Assembly (NCBI RefSeq): GCF_000789255.1
Contig: NZ_CP009552.1
Location: 806,001-870,000 of the forward strand
Reading direction: 5' to 3'
Source: Geoglobus acetivorans
GTDB taxonomy: Archaea; Halobacteriota; Archaeoglobi; Archaeoglobales; Archaeoglobaceae
DNA length: 64,000 nucleotides
The notes under the pieces were generated by a model. That model did not search any database, had not been told where the DNA came from, and saw nothing but the letters and a program-made list of their open reading frames with translations. The position numbers and the translations under genes are program-made. This document shows, piece by piece, positions 39,102 to 47,577 of this stretch. Every line of letters begins with the position of its first letter. The stretch's first letter is position 1.

Positions 39102-40299
39102 TCTTCCTCAGCTCCTTGTAGATCTGCTTGATCATCTCAATCTCCTGCATCATCGACATAAACTTTGCCAAAAATTCTGGGTTGGAGAGGAGCTTCATCG
39201 CCTCGGCCTTCTGCCTCTCCCACTCCTCGACCTCCTTCAGAGCATCCTCGTTCAGCGGCAGTCCGCACCTTGAGCAGAACCTCGACTCCGCATCGTTGAT
39301 GAAGTCGCACCTCGGGCACTTCCTGACCTCCAAATCTTTGCTATCATTCTCGGTCTTGAGGCCATAGAGGTTGAGGATCGCATTTTCCACGTCCTGATCT
39401 GCGAGGTGTATGTAAACCCTGGTCATCTTTGTCCCGGGAACCCAACCCATAAATTTTGCACCGACAATTTCCGGAACCTGTTGAAGCAGCCTGGTGGCTC
39501 TCGTATGGCGGAAGAGGTGAGGGTAGATTCTCTTTTTGATGCCTGCTCGTTTGGCTATTCTTTTAAGCTGGGCTCTGATGTCATTGTACTCTACATGTTG
39601 CAGGCGATTCTTGCCGCTAAGCTTTACCCACAATGGGGCCTCTGGATCGTCTTTCAGTGGATGGTCCTTCAGCCACGCCGCGAGATACTGTGCGGAGAAA
39701 ACTACTCTCAGCTTTCTCCTGTGCTTCTTGCTCGAGGTGTTCCGAAGAGAGAACCAAACCACAGCCCCGTATTCGTCGAAAATCACGTCCTTAATTTTCA
39801 TGCTTCCGATCTCACCTATTCGAGCACCTGTCTCGTAAATCAAGGATAGAAAAGCCCTATCCCTCGAATTCTGACAAGCGCTCAACATCTTCTTGAATTC
39901 CTCTTCGGTAATCAAATCAGCAGGAGACAGCTTATTCTCCACATTCCCAAGCGAAAACCAACTTACGAGCTCCTCCTTACCCAACCATTTGAAAAACTTC
40001 TTGAGAGTTTTCTTAACTTCAAAAACAGTGCTGTCGGAAAGGTCTCCTCTGTTACATAGAATCTGATAATGGTTTATAACTCCTCGAACGTCCGATTTGT
40101 CGAATTCAGTAAGCTTTTTTCCTTCTGCTATATCCCTGATGCGCTTCAAGTATTCAACATAACTTCCGATTCGGAGTTCCGATAGCCCTTCTGCAAGCAG
40201 GTCGTCTGAAAACTCTTTAATTACATCATATTCATCCGGATAGTGTTTCTTGAATCTCATTAAAGCTGCTGATAGTTTTTGATCAGAGTGAAAAGGCAT
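39067..40299 (-). CDS. tyrosine integrase with C-terminal zinc ribbon
   Basis: 410 residues. N-terminal SAM-like core-binding domain (to about 115), catalytic domain with R160 (ETGARIGEIG), H261-x-x-R264 (YPHLFRHTRAT), Trp in FMGWVPG and nucleophile Y296 (TRVYIHLAD). A zinc ribbon (C328, C331, C342, C345) and a coiled-coil tail follow, the arrangement seen in archaeal XerC/D-like integrases. It reads away from the tRNA-Ser gene and lies 100 bases from its 3' end, so it is the enzyme that inserted this element. Confidence 0.93.
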   Translation of the reverse strand: MPFHSDQKLSAALMRFKKHYPDEYDVIKEFSDDLLAEGLSELRIGSYVEYLKRIRDIAEGKKLTEFDKSDVRGVINHYQILCNRGDLSDSTVFEVKKTLKKFFKWLGKEELVSWFSLGNVENKLSPADLITEEEFKKMLSACQNSRDRAFLSLIYETGARIGEIGSMKIKDVIFDEYGAVVWFSLRNTSSKKHRRKLRVVFSAQYLAAWLKDHPLKDDPEAPLWVKLSGKNRLQHVEYNDIRAQLKRIAKRAGIKKRIYPHLFRHTRATRLLQQVPEIVGAKFMGWVPGTKMTRVYIHLADQDVENAILNLYGLKTENDSKDLEVRKCPRCDFINDAESRFCSRCGLPLNEDALKEVEEWERQKAEAMKLLSNPEFLAKFMSMMQEIEMIKQIYKELRKNAQVGRDDLQK

Positions 40300-40396
40300 A
40301 ATAACACCTCGGCTCGAAGAATATCAAAATATACGCCTCTCTTGAAGTCATGATGATGATGTTCTTAGAATTCTGGGATATGAACCAGAAGAGAAT

Positions 40397-40411
40397 ACGC
40401 CGGGGCTGGGA
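40397..40411. repeat. right attachment site (attR) inside the tRNA-Ser 3' end
   Basis: Same 15 bases as 11029-11043, same orientation. Thirteen of them are the 3' end of the tRNA-Ser gene (minus strand), so integration kept the tRNA intact. Confidence 0.8.
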
Positions 40412-40480
40412 CTTGAACCCAGGAGCCCGAAGCGGGCACCGGCTCTCAAGGCCGGCGCAGTGCCTCTCTGCAACCCCGGC
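40399..40480 (-). tRNA. tRNA-Ser (anticodon UGA)
   Basis: 82 bases. Seven-base acceptor GCCGGGG/CCCCGGC; anticodon loop CTTGAGA with TGA between stems GCCGG/CCGG(T); a long variable arm GCCCG-CTTC-GGGC-like, as in class II serine tRNAs; T-loop GTTCAAGTC. No intron and no encoded CCA. The 3' end is the integration target. Confidence 0.95.
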
Positions 40481-40567
40481 TCAATCTGCCATTTAATGAA
40501 TATGGTTTATGAACGTTTTGGTTAAAATTCGAATGTTTTTTATTTTATCGAAGATGAAAACAGAATA

Positions 40568-41374
40568 ATGAATATTGACTTCCACGTGCACGTTTACGAG
40601 ACCGCCTGGCACCCATGGGTGATGGAATTTTTAAAGAGATCAAATCCAAGCTTCGATTTCAGCAGAAAAATCACAAGAGAAAGGCTTCTAAAAATACTGG
40701 ACGATGCTGGAGTGGATTATGCAGTCGTCCTGGCAGAAAATGCCCCATCAGTTACAGGAATCGTCAGAAATGATTTCGTGGCAGAATTCTGTAGAGAGAG
40801 CGAGAAACTCATACCCTTCGCCTCGATTAATCCCAACACCTCCCCAGACATGGTAGATGAGCTTGAAAAAGCCTTTGAAATGGGATGCAGAGGGCTCAAA
40901 CTTCTCCCATCATACATGTATTTCTACCCCAACGAGAGCAGAGTTTACAGGCTTTACGAAAGGTGTGCTGATCTGAAAATTCCCGTAATGTTCCACACAG
41001 GCACATCCGTGTTCAGAAACGTCAGACAGAAGTTTGCCGATCCGATTCACCTGGATGATGTCGCCGTTGATTTTCCTGACCTGACCATCGTGATGGCACA
41101 CTCGGGAAGGGGAATATGGTATGATACTGCCTTCATGCTTGCAAGGATTCACGACAACATTTACCTTGAAATCTCGGGCCTTCCACCGAAAAAGCTCCTT
41201 GAATACTTTCCAAGACTGGAAGAAATTGAGGACAGAATAATATTCGGCAGCGATTTTCCTGGCGTGGACATAAAAAGAAACATTGATGGAATTCGCTCCC
41301 TTCCAGTAAAAGAAAAAACGAAGAGAAAAATCCTTGGGCTCAATGCCGCAAAAATTCTGGGGCTGAAAAAATAG
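40568..41374 (+). CDS. amidohydrolase-2 family metal-dependent hydrolase
   Basis: 268 residues, TIM-barrel amidohydrolase. Seen: metal motif DFHVHVYE (H-x-H) at the N-terminus, MFHTGTSVF (His) and MAHSGRG (His), and late Asp in IFGSDFPGVD. These resemble ACMSD/5-carboxyvanillate-type decarboxylases and lactonases. Substrate unknown. AT-rich upstream region, no neighbours in operon. Confidence 0.85.
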   Translation: MNIDFHVHVYETAWHPWVMEFLKRSNPSFDFSRKITRERLLKILDDAGVDYAVVLAENAPSVTGIVRNDFVAEFCRESEKLIPFASINPNTSPDMVDELEKAFEMGCRGLKLLPSYMYFYPNESRVYRLYERCADLKIPVMFHTGTSVFRNVRQKFADPIHLDDVAVDFPDLTIVMAHSGRGIWYDTAFMLARIHDNIYLEISGLPPKKLLEYFPRLEEIEDRIIFGSDFPGVDIKRNIDGIRSLPVKEKTKRKILGLNAAKILGLKK

Positions 41375-41377
41375 AGG

Positions 41378-42037
41378 TCAATCTCTGCCAGGGATGAGTG
41401 AACTCAGCCATCCAATGTAGTCTGACACCGATCTCGTCTGAATCCAGACCTTTCCATTGCCTTTAAATTTCGCCACCAGACCTTCCCCGCTCAGTATGGT
41501 CGCCTTCAGCCCGCCCGACCTGGAAATCGTGAAATCGAGACCTGACTCAAACGCAACTATATGTCCCGTATCGATAACCATTTCGCCATCGACCTCCAGC
41601 TCCTCAATGCCGCCAAACGATGAAAGGAATGCTTTGCCTTCACCCTCGATTTTCAGCAGTATCATGCCCTCACCGGCAAAGAATGACCTGGCCCCTCCCC
41701 ACTTGCCTGTGATGTTCAGACTGGGAGAGCCGGCAAGAAATGCCCCGCTTTGAGCATAGAGTGTTCCGTTAACATCCACAGCCACCACATCTCCCTGATA
41801 TGGCGGAGCGAGTCCGAGAACTGCGTTATCCTTCTCCGCGACGAATCTGTTCACAAAGAACGATTCTCCACCTATTGCCCTTTTTAATCCGCCAAGCAGA
41901 CCTCCTTTCATCTCGGTTTTCAGTTTTACGCCACCCATAAAAACCATTGCACCGGTTTCAGCTATTACCTCCTCTCCCGAATCAAGCACGAGCTTCAGGA
42001 GAGAATAGCTGGGTTTTGAGAGAATTTCGTACTTCAT
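41378..42037 (-). CDS. AIM24/TIGR00266 family protein
   Basis: 219 residues from ATG 42037; the longer frame adds unsupported sequence. Gly-rich beta structure: TEMKGGLLGGLKRAIGGESFFVN, GSPSLNITGKWGGARSFF, GEGLVAKFKGNGKVWIQT, all typical of the AIM24 (tryptophan RNA-binding attenuator-like) fold. Function is poorly known. Convergent with the amidohydrolase gene. Confidence 0.88.
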   Translation of the reverse strand: MKYEILSKPSYSLLKLVLDSGEEVIAETGAMVFMGGVKLKTEMKGGLLGGLKRAIGGESFFVNRFVAEKDNAVLGLAPPYQGDVVAVDVNGTLYAQSGAFLAGSPSLNITGKWGGARSFFAGEGMILLKIEGEGKAFLSSFGGIEELEVDGEMVIDTGHIVAFESGLDFTISRSGGLKATILSGEGLVAKFKGNGKVWIQTRSVSDYIGWLSSLIPGRD

Positions 42038-42117
42038 CAATCGGTTGTAACCCCATCCATATTTAAAGTTATGCGGAGACTCCAAATGTTTATTTTCTTC
42101 AAGGTGAGCATTAAAAC

Positions 42118-42396
42118 ATGGATTTCAGAGAGATTCTTGAAAAAATCAGGAAAAGGTATTACGAAACAGACCTGAAGTCCAGCGAGCTTTTCCTTCTTGC
42201 AGTTTTCTTCGAAGAGGCTGGAGAGCTTGCTGAAGCCGTGAGGAAGAAAGATGCTGAGTCCATAGAGGAGGAGCTTGCAGACTGCCTGTTTATGATTCTG
42301 AGTCTTGCAAATTACTTCAATGCTGACGTCGAGAGAAGGCTGATTGAAAAATACATAGAAAGCGATCCATCAGGAAGATGGGACCTTCCTTCTTAG
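42118..42396 (+). CDS. MazG-like nucleotide pyrophosphohydrolase
   Basis: 92 residues, single MazG helical domain: EEAGELAEAVRKKDAESIEEELADCLF has the E-x2-E...E-x2-D metal ligands. Hydrolyses NTPs or modified nucleotides. Its end overlaps the convergent PurM-like gene by 27 bases. Confidence 0.85.
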   Translation: MDFREILEKIRKRYYETDLKSSELFLLAVFFEEAGELAEAVRKKDAESIEEELADCLFMILSLANYFNADVERRLIEKYIESDPSGRWDLPS

Positions 42397-43686
42397 CCTC
42401 TCTACAACCCTTTTTCTTTTTTCCACCGCTTTGTGAAACGCCAGATCCACCCGGGCTTTCATTTCTTCAAAGTCCTCCGGATACTCTTCTCCAACGAGTT
42501 TCTTTATAGGGGTGTATGCGGATTCCCTGAATCTCGGTTTAAGGGGTTTTGTCTCTCCGTCCTCCACCGCAAAGGCTCCCTGGCCAGTTTCAACCCATCC
42601 GACGACATCCGCATTCACTCCCGCTTTTCGAATGATGCCAAGAACGTCCTCTGCAAGACTTTCCGGACAGATGACCATCAGAGAGTCAATGGATACACCC
42701 ATGAAATCTATTTCGAGCTTTTCAAGCATCTGAAGCACTCTCCCATTGATCAGGCCTCTGATTTTCTCAGTGTCAAAGTACAGGGCCGTTCCGCTTGTTT
42801 TTGAGATCTCCTCAGCGTCCCCCCTTATTCCCCCATTGGTAACATCGGACATCGCATGTATGCTCCCCACAACATCAGACTCTATCAGTGCCATGGCGGC
42901 AAAGATGAAGTCCAGATTCACGGTTTCCTCAACAACCTCATGCATTCCGTAATAAATCGCAGCCGTGGCGACTGTTCCTCCTCCGGCTCCCTCTGTTAGA
43001 ATTATCACATCTCCGGCTTCAGCATTCCTTCTCGGAGTTATGTGCTTAGACACGCCAACACATCCCACTGCCCCGGTCATTCTCTCCCCAATGACCATGT
43101 CACCCCCTATCCTCAATGTGCTCCCTGCAACGAGCGGTACGTCAGTAAGCTCGCTGACGGCGGTTATACCTGCGAGATGATCGAAGATTTTGGAAACGTC
43201 ACCATCGTCGGCCACATGGATGTCGGAAAAGAGAGCTACTGGCCTTGATCCCATGACCAGAACGTCCCTCATTGCGGCCCTCGTTACATGAAACCCCGCA
43301 ATGAAGGGAAATTCCGAAAGCCTTGAGTGAATACCATCTATGGCAACCGAAATGTAGTAATCCCCTGCTCTCACAACACCCGCATCATCCAGGTCCTTTG
43401 AGCTCACGACCGCATCGCCGCACATTTCGGCGATCTTCGAGTGAACGTAGAAATCTCCAGTTCCCCTGCTGCCCACTCCGAATTTACCCATTGAAACGTT
43501 GCTCCTGTAGTAATCCAGCAACCAGTCAGTTCTTGAATAAGCGTTCTGCACCTCAACAATAACAGCTCTGGCAAGCCTAACCGCACCTTCCTCACTGATG
43601 TCCTTGAACTCCATGATGCGTTCCGCCAGCTTTCTCTCAAGCTCCGGGTCATCAATGTGTTTTCTTGCATAACCCTCGATATCCAT
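42370..43686 (-). CDS. AIR synthase (PurM/HypE/SelD)-like protein
   Basis: 438 residues of the PurM superfamily, which bind ATP and form acyl-phosphate-type intermediates. Seen: SRGTGDFYVHSK, the VAIDGIHSRLSEFPFIAG metal/nucleotide region, ALFSDIHVADDGD, TEGAGGGTVATAA, and AMSDVTNGGIRGDAEEI (D-x-T/N-G-G-I). It differs from PurL and PurM; related archaeal proteins include methanogenesis marker 2. Exact reaction unknown. First of a minus-strand cluster with EamA, but the spacing to the next gene is five bases. Confidence 0.7.
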   Translation of the reverse strand: MDIEGYARKHIDDPELERKLAERIMEFKDISEEGAVRLARAVIVEVQNAYSRTDWLLDYYRSNVSMGKFGVGSRGTGDFYVHSKIAEMCGDAVVSSKDLDDAGVVRAGDYYISVAIDGIHSRLSEFPFIAGFHVTRAAMRDVLVMGSRPVALFSDIHVADDGDVSKIFDHLAGITAVSELTDVPLVAGSTLRIGGDMVIGERMTGAVGCVGVSKHITPRRNAEAGDVIILTEGAGGGTVATAAIYYGMHEVVEETVNLDFIFAAMALIESDVVGSIHAMSDVTNGGIRGDAEEISKTSGTALYFDTEKIRGLINGRVLQMLEKLEIDFMGVSIDSLMVICPESLAEDVLGIIRKAGVNADVVGWVETGQGAFAVEDGETKPLKPRFRESAYTPIKKLVGEEYPEDFEEMKARVDLAFHKAVEKRKRVVERLRRKVPSS

Positions 43687-43690
43687 TTTT

Positions 43691-44113
43691 TCACCTCTGA
43701 ATCAGGATTAAACCTGCCACGATAAGCAGAGTGCCGAGAATCACATTCTGAAAGTTGAAGCTCTCTTTGAGAAGCATGGCTGAAAAAATTACGGTGAAAA
43801 GCGGGTAAACTGAGGTTACCGGAATGGTCTTGGAAACGCCGATCTTCTGTATTGCCGTGAAGTACACTATCATTGCGATGCCTCCAGCTATCGCTCCTGC
43901 GGCAAAAAGCAGTGAAACGCTCCTGGCGTTCAGTTCCTGCGCTTTGAACTCTCCCGATGCTGCAAGAACGAGAGACATGACAATAACAGCACCGATCGAC
44001 CTGATCAGAGTTGCAGTGTAAATGGACATTCCCTCAGATATGCCGAGCTTGTCCAGTATTGGCACAAAACCCCAGAGAACTGCCGCCATGATGGCATAAA
44101 CGATTCCGTTCAT
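43691..44113 (-). CDS. half-size EamA/DMT-type membrane transporter
   Basis: 140 residues, a single EamA repeat with about five helices (IVYAIMAAVLWGFVPILDKL, TATLIRSIGAVIVMSLVLA, LLFAAGAIAGGIAMIVYF, SKTIPVTSVYPLFTVIFSAM). Likely a homodimer transporter. Start overlaps the previous stop by four bases. Confidence 0.87.
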   Translation of the reverse strand: MNGIVYAIMAAVLWGFVPILDKLGISEGMSIYTATLIRSIGAVIVMSLVLAASGEFKAQELNARSVSLLFAAGAIAGGIAMIVYFTAIQKIGVSKTIPVTSVYPLFTVIFSAMLLKESFNFQNVILGTLLIVAGLILIQR

Positions 44114-44793
44114 TTCAACCTCCTCCTGAACTCATACATGAGTACTGCAGATGCAGATGATAAATTCAGACTTCCCACATTTCCGTATCCCGGTATTTCA
44201 ACAATTTCCTCACACTGCTTTTTGACAGGGTTTGAAAGTCCCCTGTCCTCGCCTCCAACAGCAATTGCCAGTGGTGGGCCCATAAAAGCATTTTCAATTT
44301 TCTCGCCACCGATTTCAGCACCCACCGCATGAAATCCCTGTTTTTTCAGGTTTTTGATTGTGTTGGCAAGGTTTGCAACCCTTGCGATGTCGGCATGAAA
44401 AACCGCTCCGGCGGAAACTTTCACAACAGTCTCGTTTATCTGGGCGCTCCGCCTTTTGGGTATAATCACTCCTGAACATCCGAAAAATACCGCATTTCGT
44501 ATGACTGCTCCGAGGTTCTGCGGATCCTGAACAGAGTCAAGCAGCAGCAGAAAGCCGCCCTGTCTGACGGCTTTCTCAGCCACATAATCGACATCCCTGT
44601 ATTTTATCGGAGATACTTCCGCCACAATTTTATTTTCGATATTTTTAACGGCGTAAACAGGAACACCTGCTTTTTTTGCTGTTTGGATTAGCTTTTTGAG
44701 TCTTTCAGATTTGAAATCCGGATCGAAATAAATTTTGTTGACCTTTCCCGCTTTCAGGGCCTCTGAAACGCTGTTTATCCCAGAAACACGCAT
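44110..44793 (-). CDS. SpoU/TrmH-family RNA 2'-O-methyltransferase
   Basis: 227 residues: N-terminal substrate-binding domain (RVSGINSVSEALKAGKVNK) and a knotted SPOUT domain with LLLLDSVQDPQNLGAVIRNA, LAIAVGGEDRGLSNPV and VGSLNLSSASAVLMYEF, motifs 1-3. Methylates ribose in rRNA or tRNA; the exact site is not deducible. RlmB-like length. Confidence 0.92.
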   Translation of the reverse strand: MRVSGINSVSEALKAGKVNKIYFDPDFKSERLKKLIQTAKKAGVPVYAVKNIENKIVAEVSPIKYRDVDYVAEKAVRQGGFLLLLDSVQDPQNLGAVIRNAVFFGCSGVIIPKRRSAQINETVVKVSAGAVFHADIARVANLANTIKNLKKQGFHAVGAEIGGEKIENAFMGPPLAIAVGGEDRGLSNPVKKQCEEIVEIPGYGNVGSLNLSSASAVLMYEFRRRLK

Positions 44794-44828
44794 ACAGAAT
44801 AATTACCTGAACGGATATTTATACTGTG

Positions 44829-45266
44829 CTATCTCAAATACGTCCCGGTTACAGCCCCCTCAATTTTAGCGGCAAGTTTTTTGACAAAGTCAACCACATC
44901 AACGCTTTCAATGTCGTCAAGCTCAACCCAGGCAACTTCCTCGGCATCGCTCATGGCTCTGGGTTCCCCGGTTATTTCCGCAAAGAAGTCAATTATGACG
45001 TAGTGGTACTCAACCACCCCATTTTCGTCAAGTATGACTTCATCCGTAACACAGGCAACGTCCTTTACAACCACTTCCACACCAAGCTCCTCTCTTATCT
45101 CCCTCTCAAGGGCTTCTTCAAGCCTTTCGCCCCTCCTCACAAGGCCACCTGGCACGGACCACTTGCCCTTATTCGGCTCATTCGCCCTCTTAACGAGAAG
45201 TATTTTTCTGTCCCTGACAATTACGGCCCCAACACCAACCAGCGGTCGCTCAGGGTAACGTCTCAT
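44829..45266 (-). CDS. NUDIX hydrolase
   Basis: 145 residues with the NUDIX box GLVRRGERLEEALEREIREE-LG (G-x5-E-x7-REUXEE). Similar to archaeal ADP-ribose pyrophosphatases and MutT types. Starts one base before the next gene's end, so probably an operon with the phosphotransacetylase-like protein. Confidence 0.92.
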   Translation of the reverse strand: MRRYPERPLVGVGAVIVRDRKILLVKRANEPNKGKWSVPGGLVRRGERLEEALEREIREELGVEVVVKDVACVTDEVILDENGVVEYHYVIIDFFAEITGEPRAMSDAEEVAWVELDDIESVDVVDFVKKLAAKIEGAVTGTYLR

Positions 45267-46010
45267 TTAAATCACCGACGCAAGAGCTATTGCTCTGGCA
45301 AAACCCTCAGACGTCTGACTTCTGCTCGTATCCACCAGCCGATACGGGATGTTGAAGTACACCGCACCATATTCCCTTCCGCTGCCAAGATAGCAGAGAC
45401 TTCTGAAAATCAGGTTTCCGGATATGCCATCCGGTGCTATAACCACACCCTCTCTGACAGCCTCCTCCAGTTTTATCTCGTAATTCCTGCCACCAACCAG
45501 TTTTGCGACCAGTTCAGCTTCGGCAAGAGTTCGATCAACTCGCTCACTCCTGCCCAGATCTCCGTACCTCCCACCTGCAAGAACCGCAACGCCGGCATTC
45601 AGTCCGAGCTTTTCTGCAAGTTCTCTGGAAAAACCGGCCAGCATCACTTTTTCCCGAACGCTTTCTCCCTCATCAACGCCAACGGGAGACAGCAGAAAGA
45701 GATAACCGTCTGCATCTTCAAGAACCGCTACCCTCATGGGACTGAAGCTTTTCCTGAGCAGTCTCAGAAGTGAGGACGCTCTTGCGGTGCCCCTGACGGC
45801 AGAATAAACCCTCCCCTTCTCGAGCAATTCGATAAGCTTCCTTTCCGTCTCCTCACCCTCATCAACCACAACAACATCTGCAAATTCAGAGGCTAGATCA
45901 ACCGCATTCAGGACCCTCTCCTCACTTGTGCTGTCAAACCGGTAAAGTCCTATCGCCACCCTCTTCCTCCTGTCCAGCCTCTCCCTGATGAGAGGGTGAA
46001 GATAGATCAT
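45267..46010 (-). CDS. phosphotransacetylase-like (MtxX/methanogenesis-marker-4-like) protein
   Basis: 247 residues with sequence VAIGLYRFDSTSEERVLNAV at the start, AVLAGGRYGDLGRSERVD in the middle, and GVVIAPDGISGNLIFRSLCY and PYRLVDTSRSQTSEGFARAI at the end, a pattern like MtxX and phosphate acyltransferase folds. Function is not established. It would be notable if it is a true marker of methanogen-type metabolism. Neighbours: NUDIX and MarC, four-base overlap with MarC. Confidence 0.65.
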   Translation of the reverse strand: MIYLHPLIRERLDRRKRVAIGLYRFDSTSEERVLNAVDLASEFADVVVVDEGEETERKLIELLEKGRVYSAVRGTARASSLLRLLRKSFSPMRVAVLEDADGYLFLLSPVGVDEGESVREKVMLAGFSRELAEKLGLNAGVAVLAGGRYGDLGRSERVDRTLAEAELVAKLVGGRNYEIKLEEAVREGVVIAPDGISGNLIFRSLCYLGSGREYGAVYFNIPYRLVDTSRSQTSEGFARAIALASVI

Positions 46011-46633
46011 AACCCGCTCACCTTGCTTATTATGCCGTCGAGAATGTACTCAACGCTGATTGCTGCAAGAAGTATTGCCATCACTCTCGCAATTATGTCT
46101 GAACCGCTCCTGCCGAGTATTCTCATCAGGAGAAGGGAATAAACATGCGTGAGTCTGACTATGACATAAACGAGTACCACCGCGAGAACCACCAGCATTT
46201 TGCCAACCAGGTCTACCCCGGACGAGAGAACAACAACCGCTGTAATCGCCCCCGGACCACTGTAGAGTGGAAGTGCAAGCGGAAACACCGCAATAGAGTC
46301 TATATCGGCGCTGCTCTTCCCTTTCTCCTCATAAATTTCTCTCGACTTCCTGCCAAAGAGTATGTCAACGGAAATTATGAACATCATCAAACCGCCGGCT
46401 ATTTTCAGAGCCTCAATCGAAATTGAGAAAAACTCCATTACTGCCCAGCCGGCAAACACGAATATTATGAGGATGACCGCACCGATGAGCGTTGCTTTCT
46501 CGGATATCCTTTTCACAAGCCTTGCGTCCATGCCCTCCGTCAGAGCCATGAATGTGGGGATGTTTCCGGGCGGGTCGATTATGATGAAAAGTGTGGTAAA
46601 AGCAGTTATGAAAAACGCAAAGTAGTCTGTCAT
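46007..46633 (-). CDS. MarC-family integral membrane protein
   Basis: 208 residues with six helices, including FFITAFTTLFIIIDPPGNIP, the conserved MarC entry, and VFPLALPLYSGPGAITAVVV. Function of MarC proteins is poorly known and the old link to antibiotic resistance is doubtful. Overlaps both neighbours by four bases. Confidence 0.92.
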   Translation of the reverse strand: MTDYFAFFITAFTTLFIIIDPPGNIPTFMALTEGMDARLVKRISEKATLIGAVILIIFVFAGWAVMEFFSISIEALKIAGGLMMFIISVDILFGRKSREIYEEKGKSSADIDSIAVFPLALPLYSGPGAITAVVVLSSGVDLVGKMLVVLAVVLVYVIVRLTHVYSLLLMRILGRSGSDIIARVMAILLAAISVEYILDGIISKVSGL

Positions 46634-47577
46634 AGCAATCTTCTCGCCTCGTTTATATTTTCAAGGAGTTTCACCGCATGCTCCTGAGACGGAAAGCTGA
46701 AGAGTCCGCAGTCCGGTCCGATGTACTTCAGTCTTTCACCAAAGAGTCTCTGAGCTTTGAGTATCCGCTCCTTTATAACCTCAGGACTTTCGATTGTGTC
46801 AATCGCCTTCAGTATCTCATTTTTATCCTTCCAGGCATTGCTCCCTGTCCTTGCGTTGTATTCTGCAACTATGCCATCAATATCACTCCTTGCAATGCCA
46901 ACACGTACATACTTGTCGGCGGATTCAAGCTCCTCTCTATCAACAAACTCCATTGCCCTCTCATCTTTCGCCGATTCAATACCCACCACATTTATGGATT
47001 CAATACCCAGAATTTTGGTGTAGTAGAGCGGCGAATGGAGATGTATCTGAACGTCTCCATCAAAATTTATGTTTTCATAGGCAATCTCAAGCTGGTCTTC
47101 GGTTGGCTGCAGTTCAGGGTTTGTTCCGAGACTTGGTTCATCGAGGCTGATGCACCTCACCACAGCTCCATCAAGGTTTTCCACAAACCTCCCTACAGAA
47201 ATGGAAATCTTTTCGAGAACGTCATCGTAAATTACCGGACCGAACTCACGATAATACAGCTCAAACGGCCCGGTTATGCAAACTCTCAGCTTGTCAACGT
47301 CCATTTCCAGTAAGGCCTCGACCTCTCCTATCCTGGCAAACTCCTTTTTGATCAGATATACATCCTCCTGATACTCGGGATTCTTAATTAAATCGAGAAA
47401 CATCCGGTTCATATCCCTGAACTGAGGATACGTGGGAAGGTCAACACCGGCGTTAACCTTCATCAGAAACGCTCTCCTCACCATCTCGGCATACTCTCTG
47501 GAATGAAGGTTTTCCCCAATCCAGTCGCGAGATATTCCCTCGGGGAGAGGAAAACTTCCGATTTCATCGAAAATCAT
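46630..47577 (-). CDS. core MetE-type methionine synthase
   Basis: 315 residues, the C-terminal barrel of cobalamin-independent methionine synthase only, as in archaeal short MetE proteins that use a methylated corrinoid protein as methyl donor. Seen: EIGSFPLP at the start, VRCISLDEPSLG and VQIHLHSPLYYT (zinc-type His), and GPDCGLFSFPSQEHAVKLLEN with zinc Cys near the end. Makes methionine from homocysteine. Likely coupled to MarC and the PLD protein by overlaps. Confidence 0.88.
   Translation of the reverse strand: MIFDEIGSFPLPEGISRDWIGENLHSREYAEMVRRAFLMKVNAGVDLPTYPQFRDMNRMFLDLIKNPEYQEDVYLIKKEFARIGEVEALLEMDVDKLRVCITGPFELYYREFGPVIYDDVLEKISISVGRFVENLDGAVVRCISLDEPSLGTNPELQPTEDQLEIAYENINFDGDVQIHLHSPLYYTKILGIESINVVGIESAKDERAMEFVDREELESADKYVRVGIARSDIDGIVAEYNARTGSNAWKDKNEILKAIDTIESPEVIKERILKAQRLFGERLKYIGPDCGLFSFPSQEHAVKLLENINEARRLL

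Larger units (their letters stand above)
11029..40411. mobile_element. integrated virus-like or plasmid element of about 29.4 kb in tRNA-Ser(UGA)
   Basis: Bounded by 15-bp direct repeats, with an intact tyrosine integrase and Orc1/Cdc6 gene adjacent to the intact tRNA. Gene composition differs from the flanks: several GC-rich runs of overlapping small genes, many zinc-knuckle and membrane proteins and few recognisable families. The right half is a co-oriented block of secreted and membrane proteins with one HerA-like ATPase; no major capsid of tailed or icosahedral viruses, portal, terminase or conjugation mating-pair genes were recognised. This favours an enveloped pleomorphic (pleolipovirus-like) provirus or vesicle plasmid. 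The left part has accessory or defence-like cargo. Confidence 0.82.

Noticed and set aside
40300-40396. Replication origin of the element between integrase and tRNA
   Set aside because: No repeats or long AT tract; only a short promoter-like region is present.
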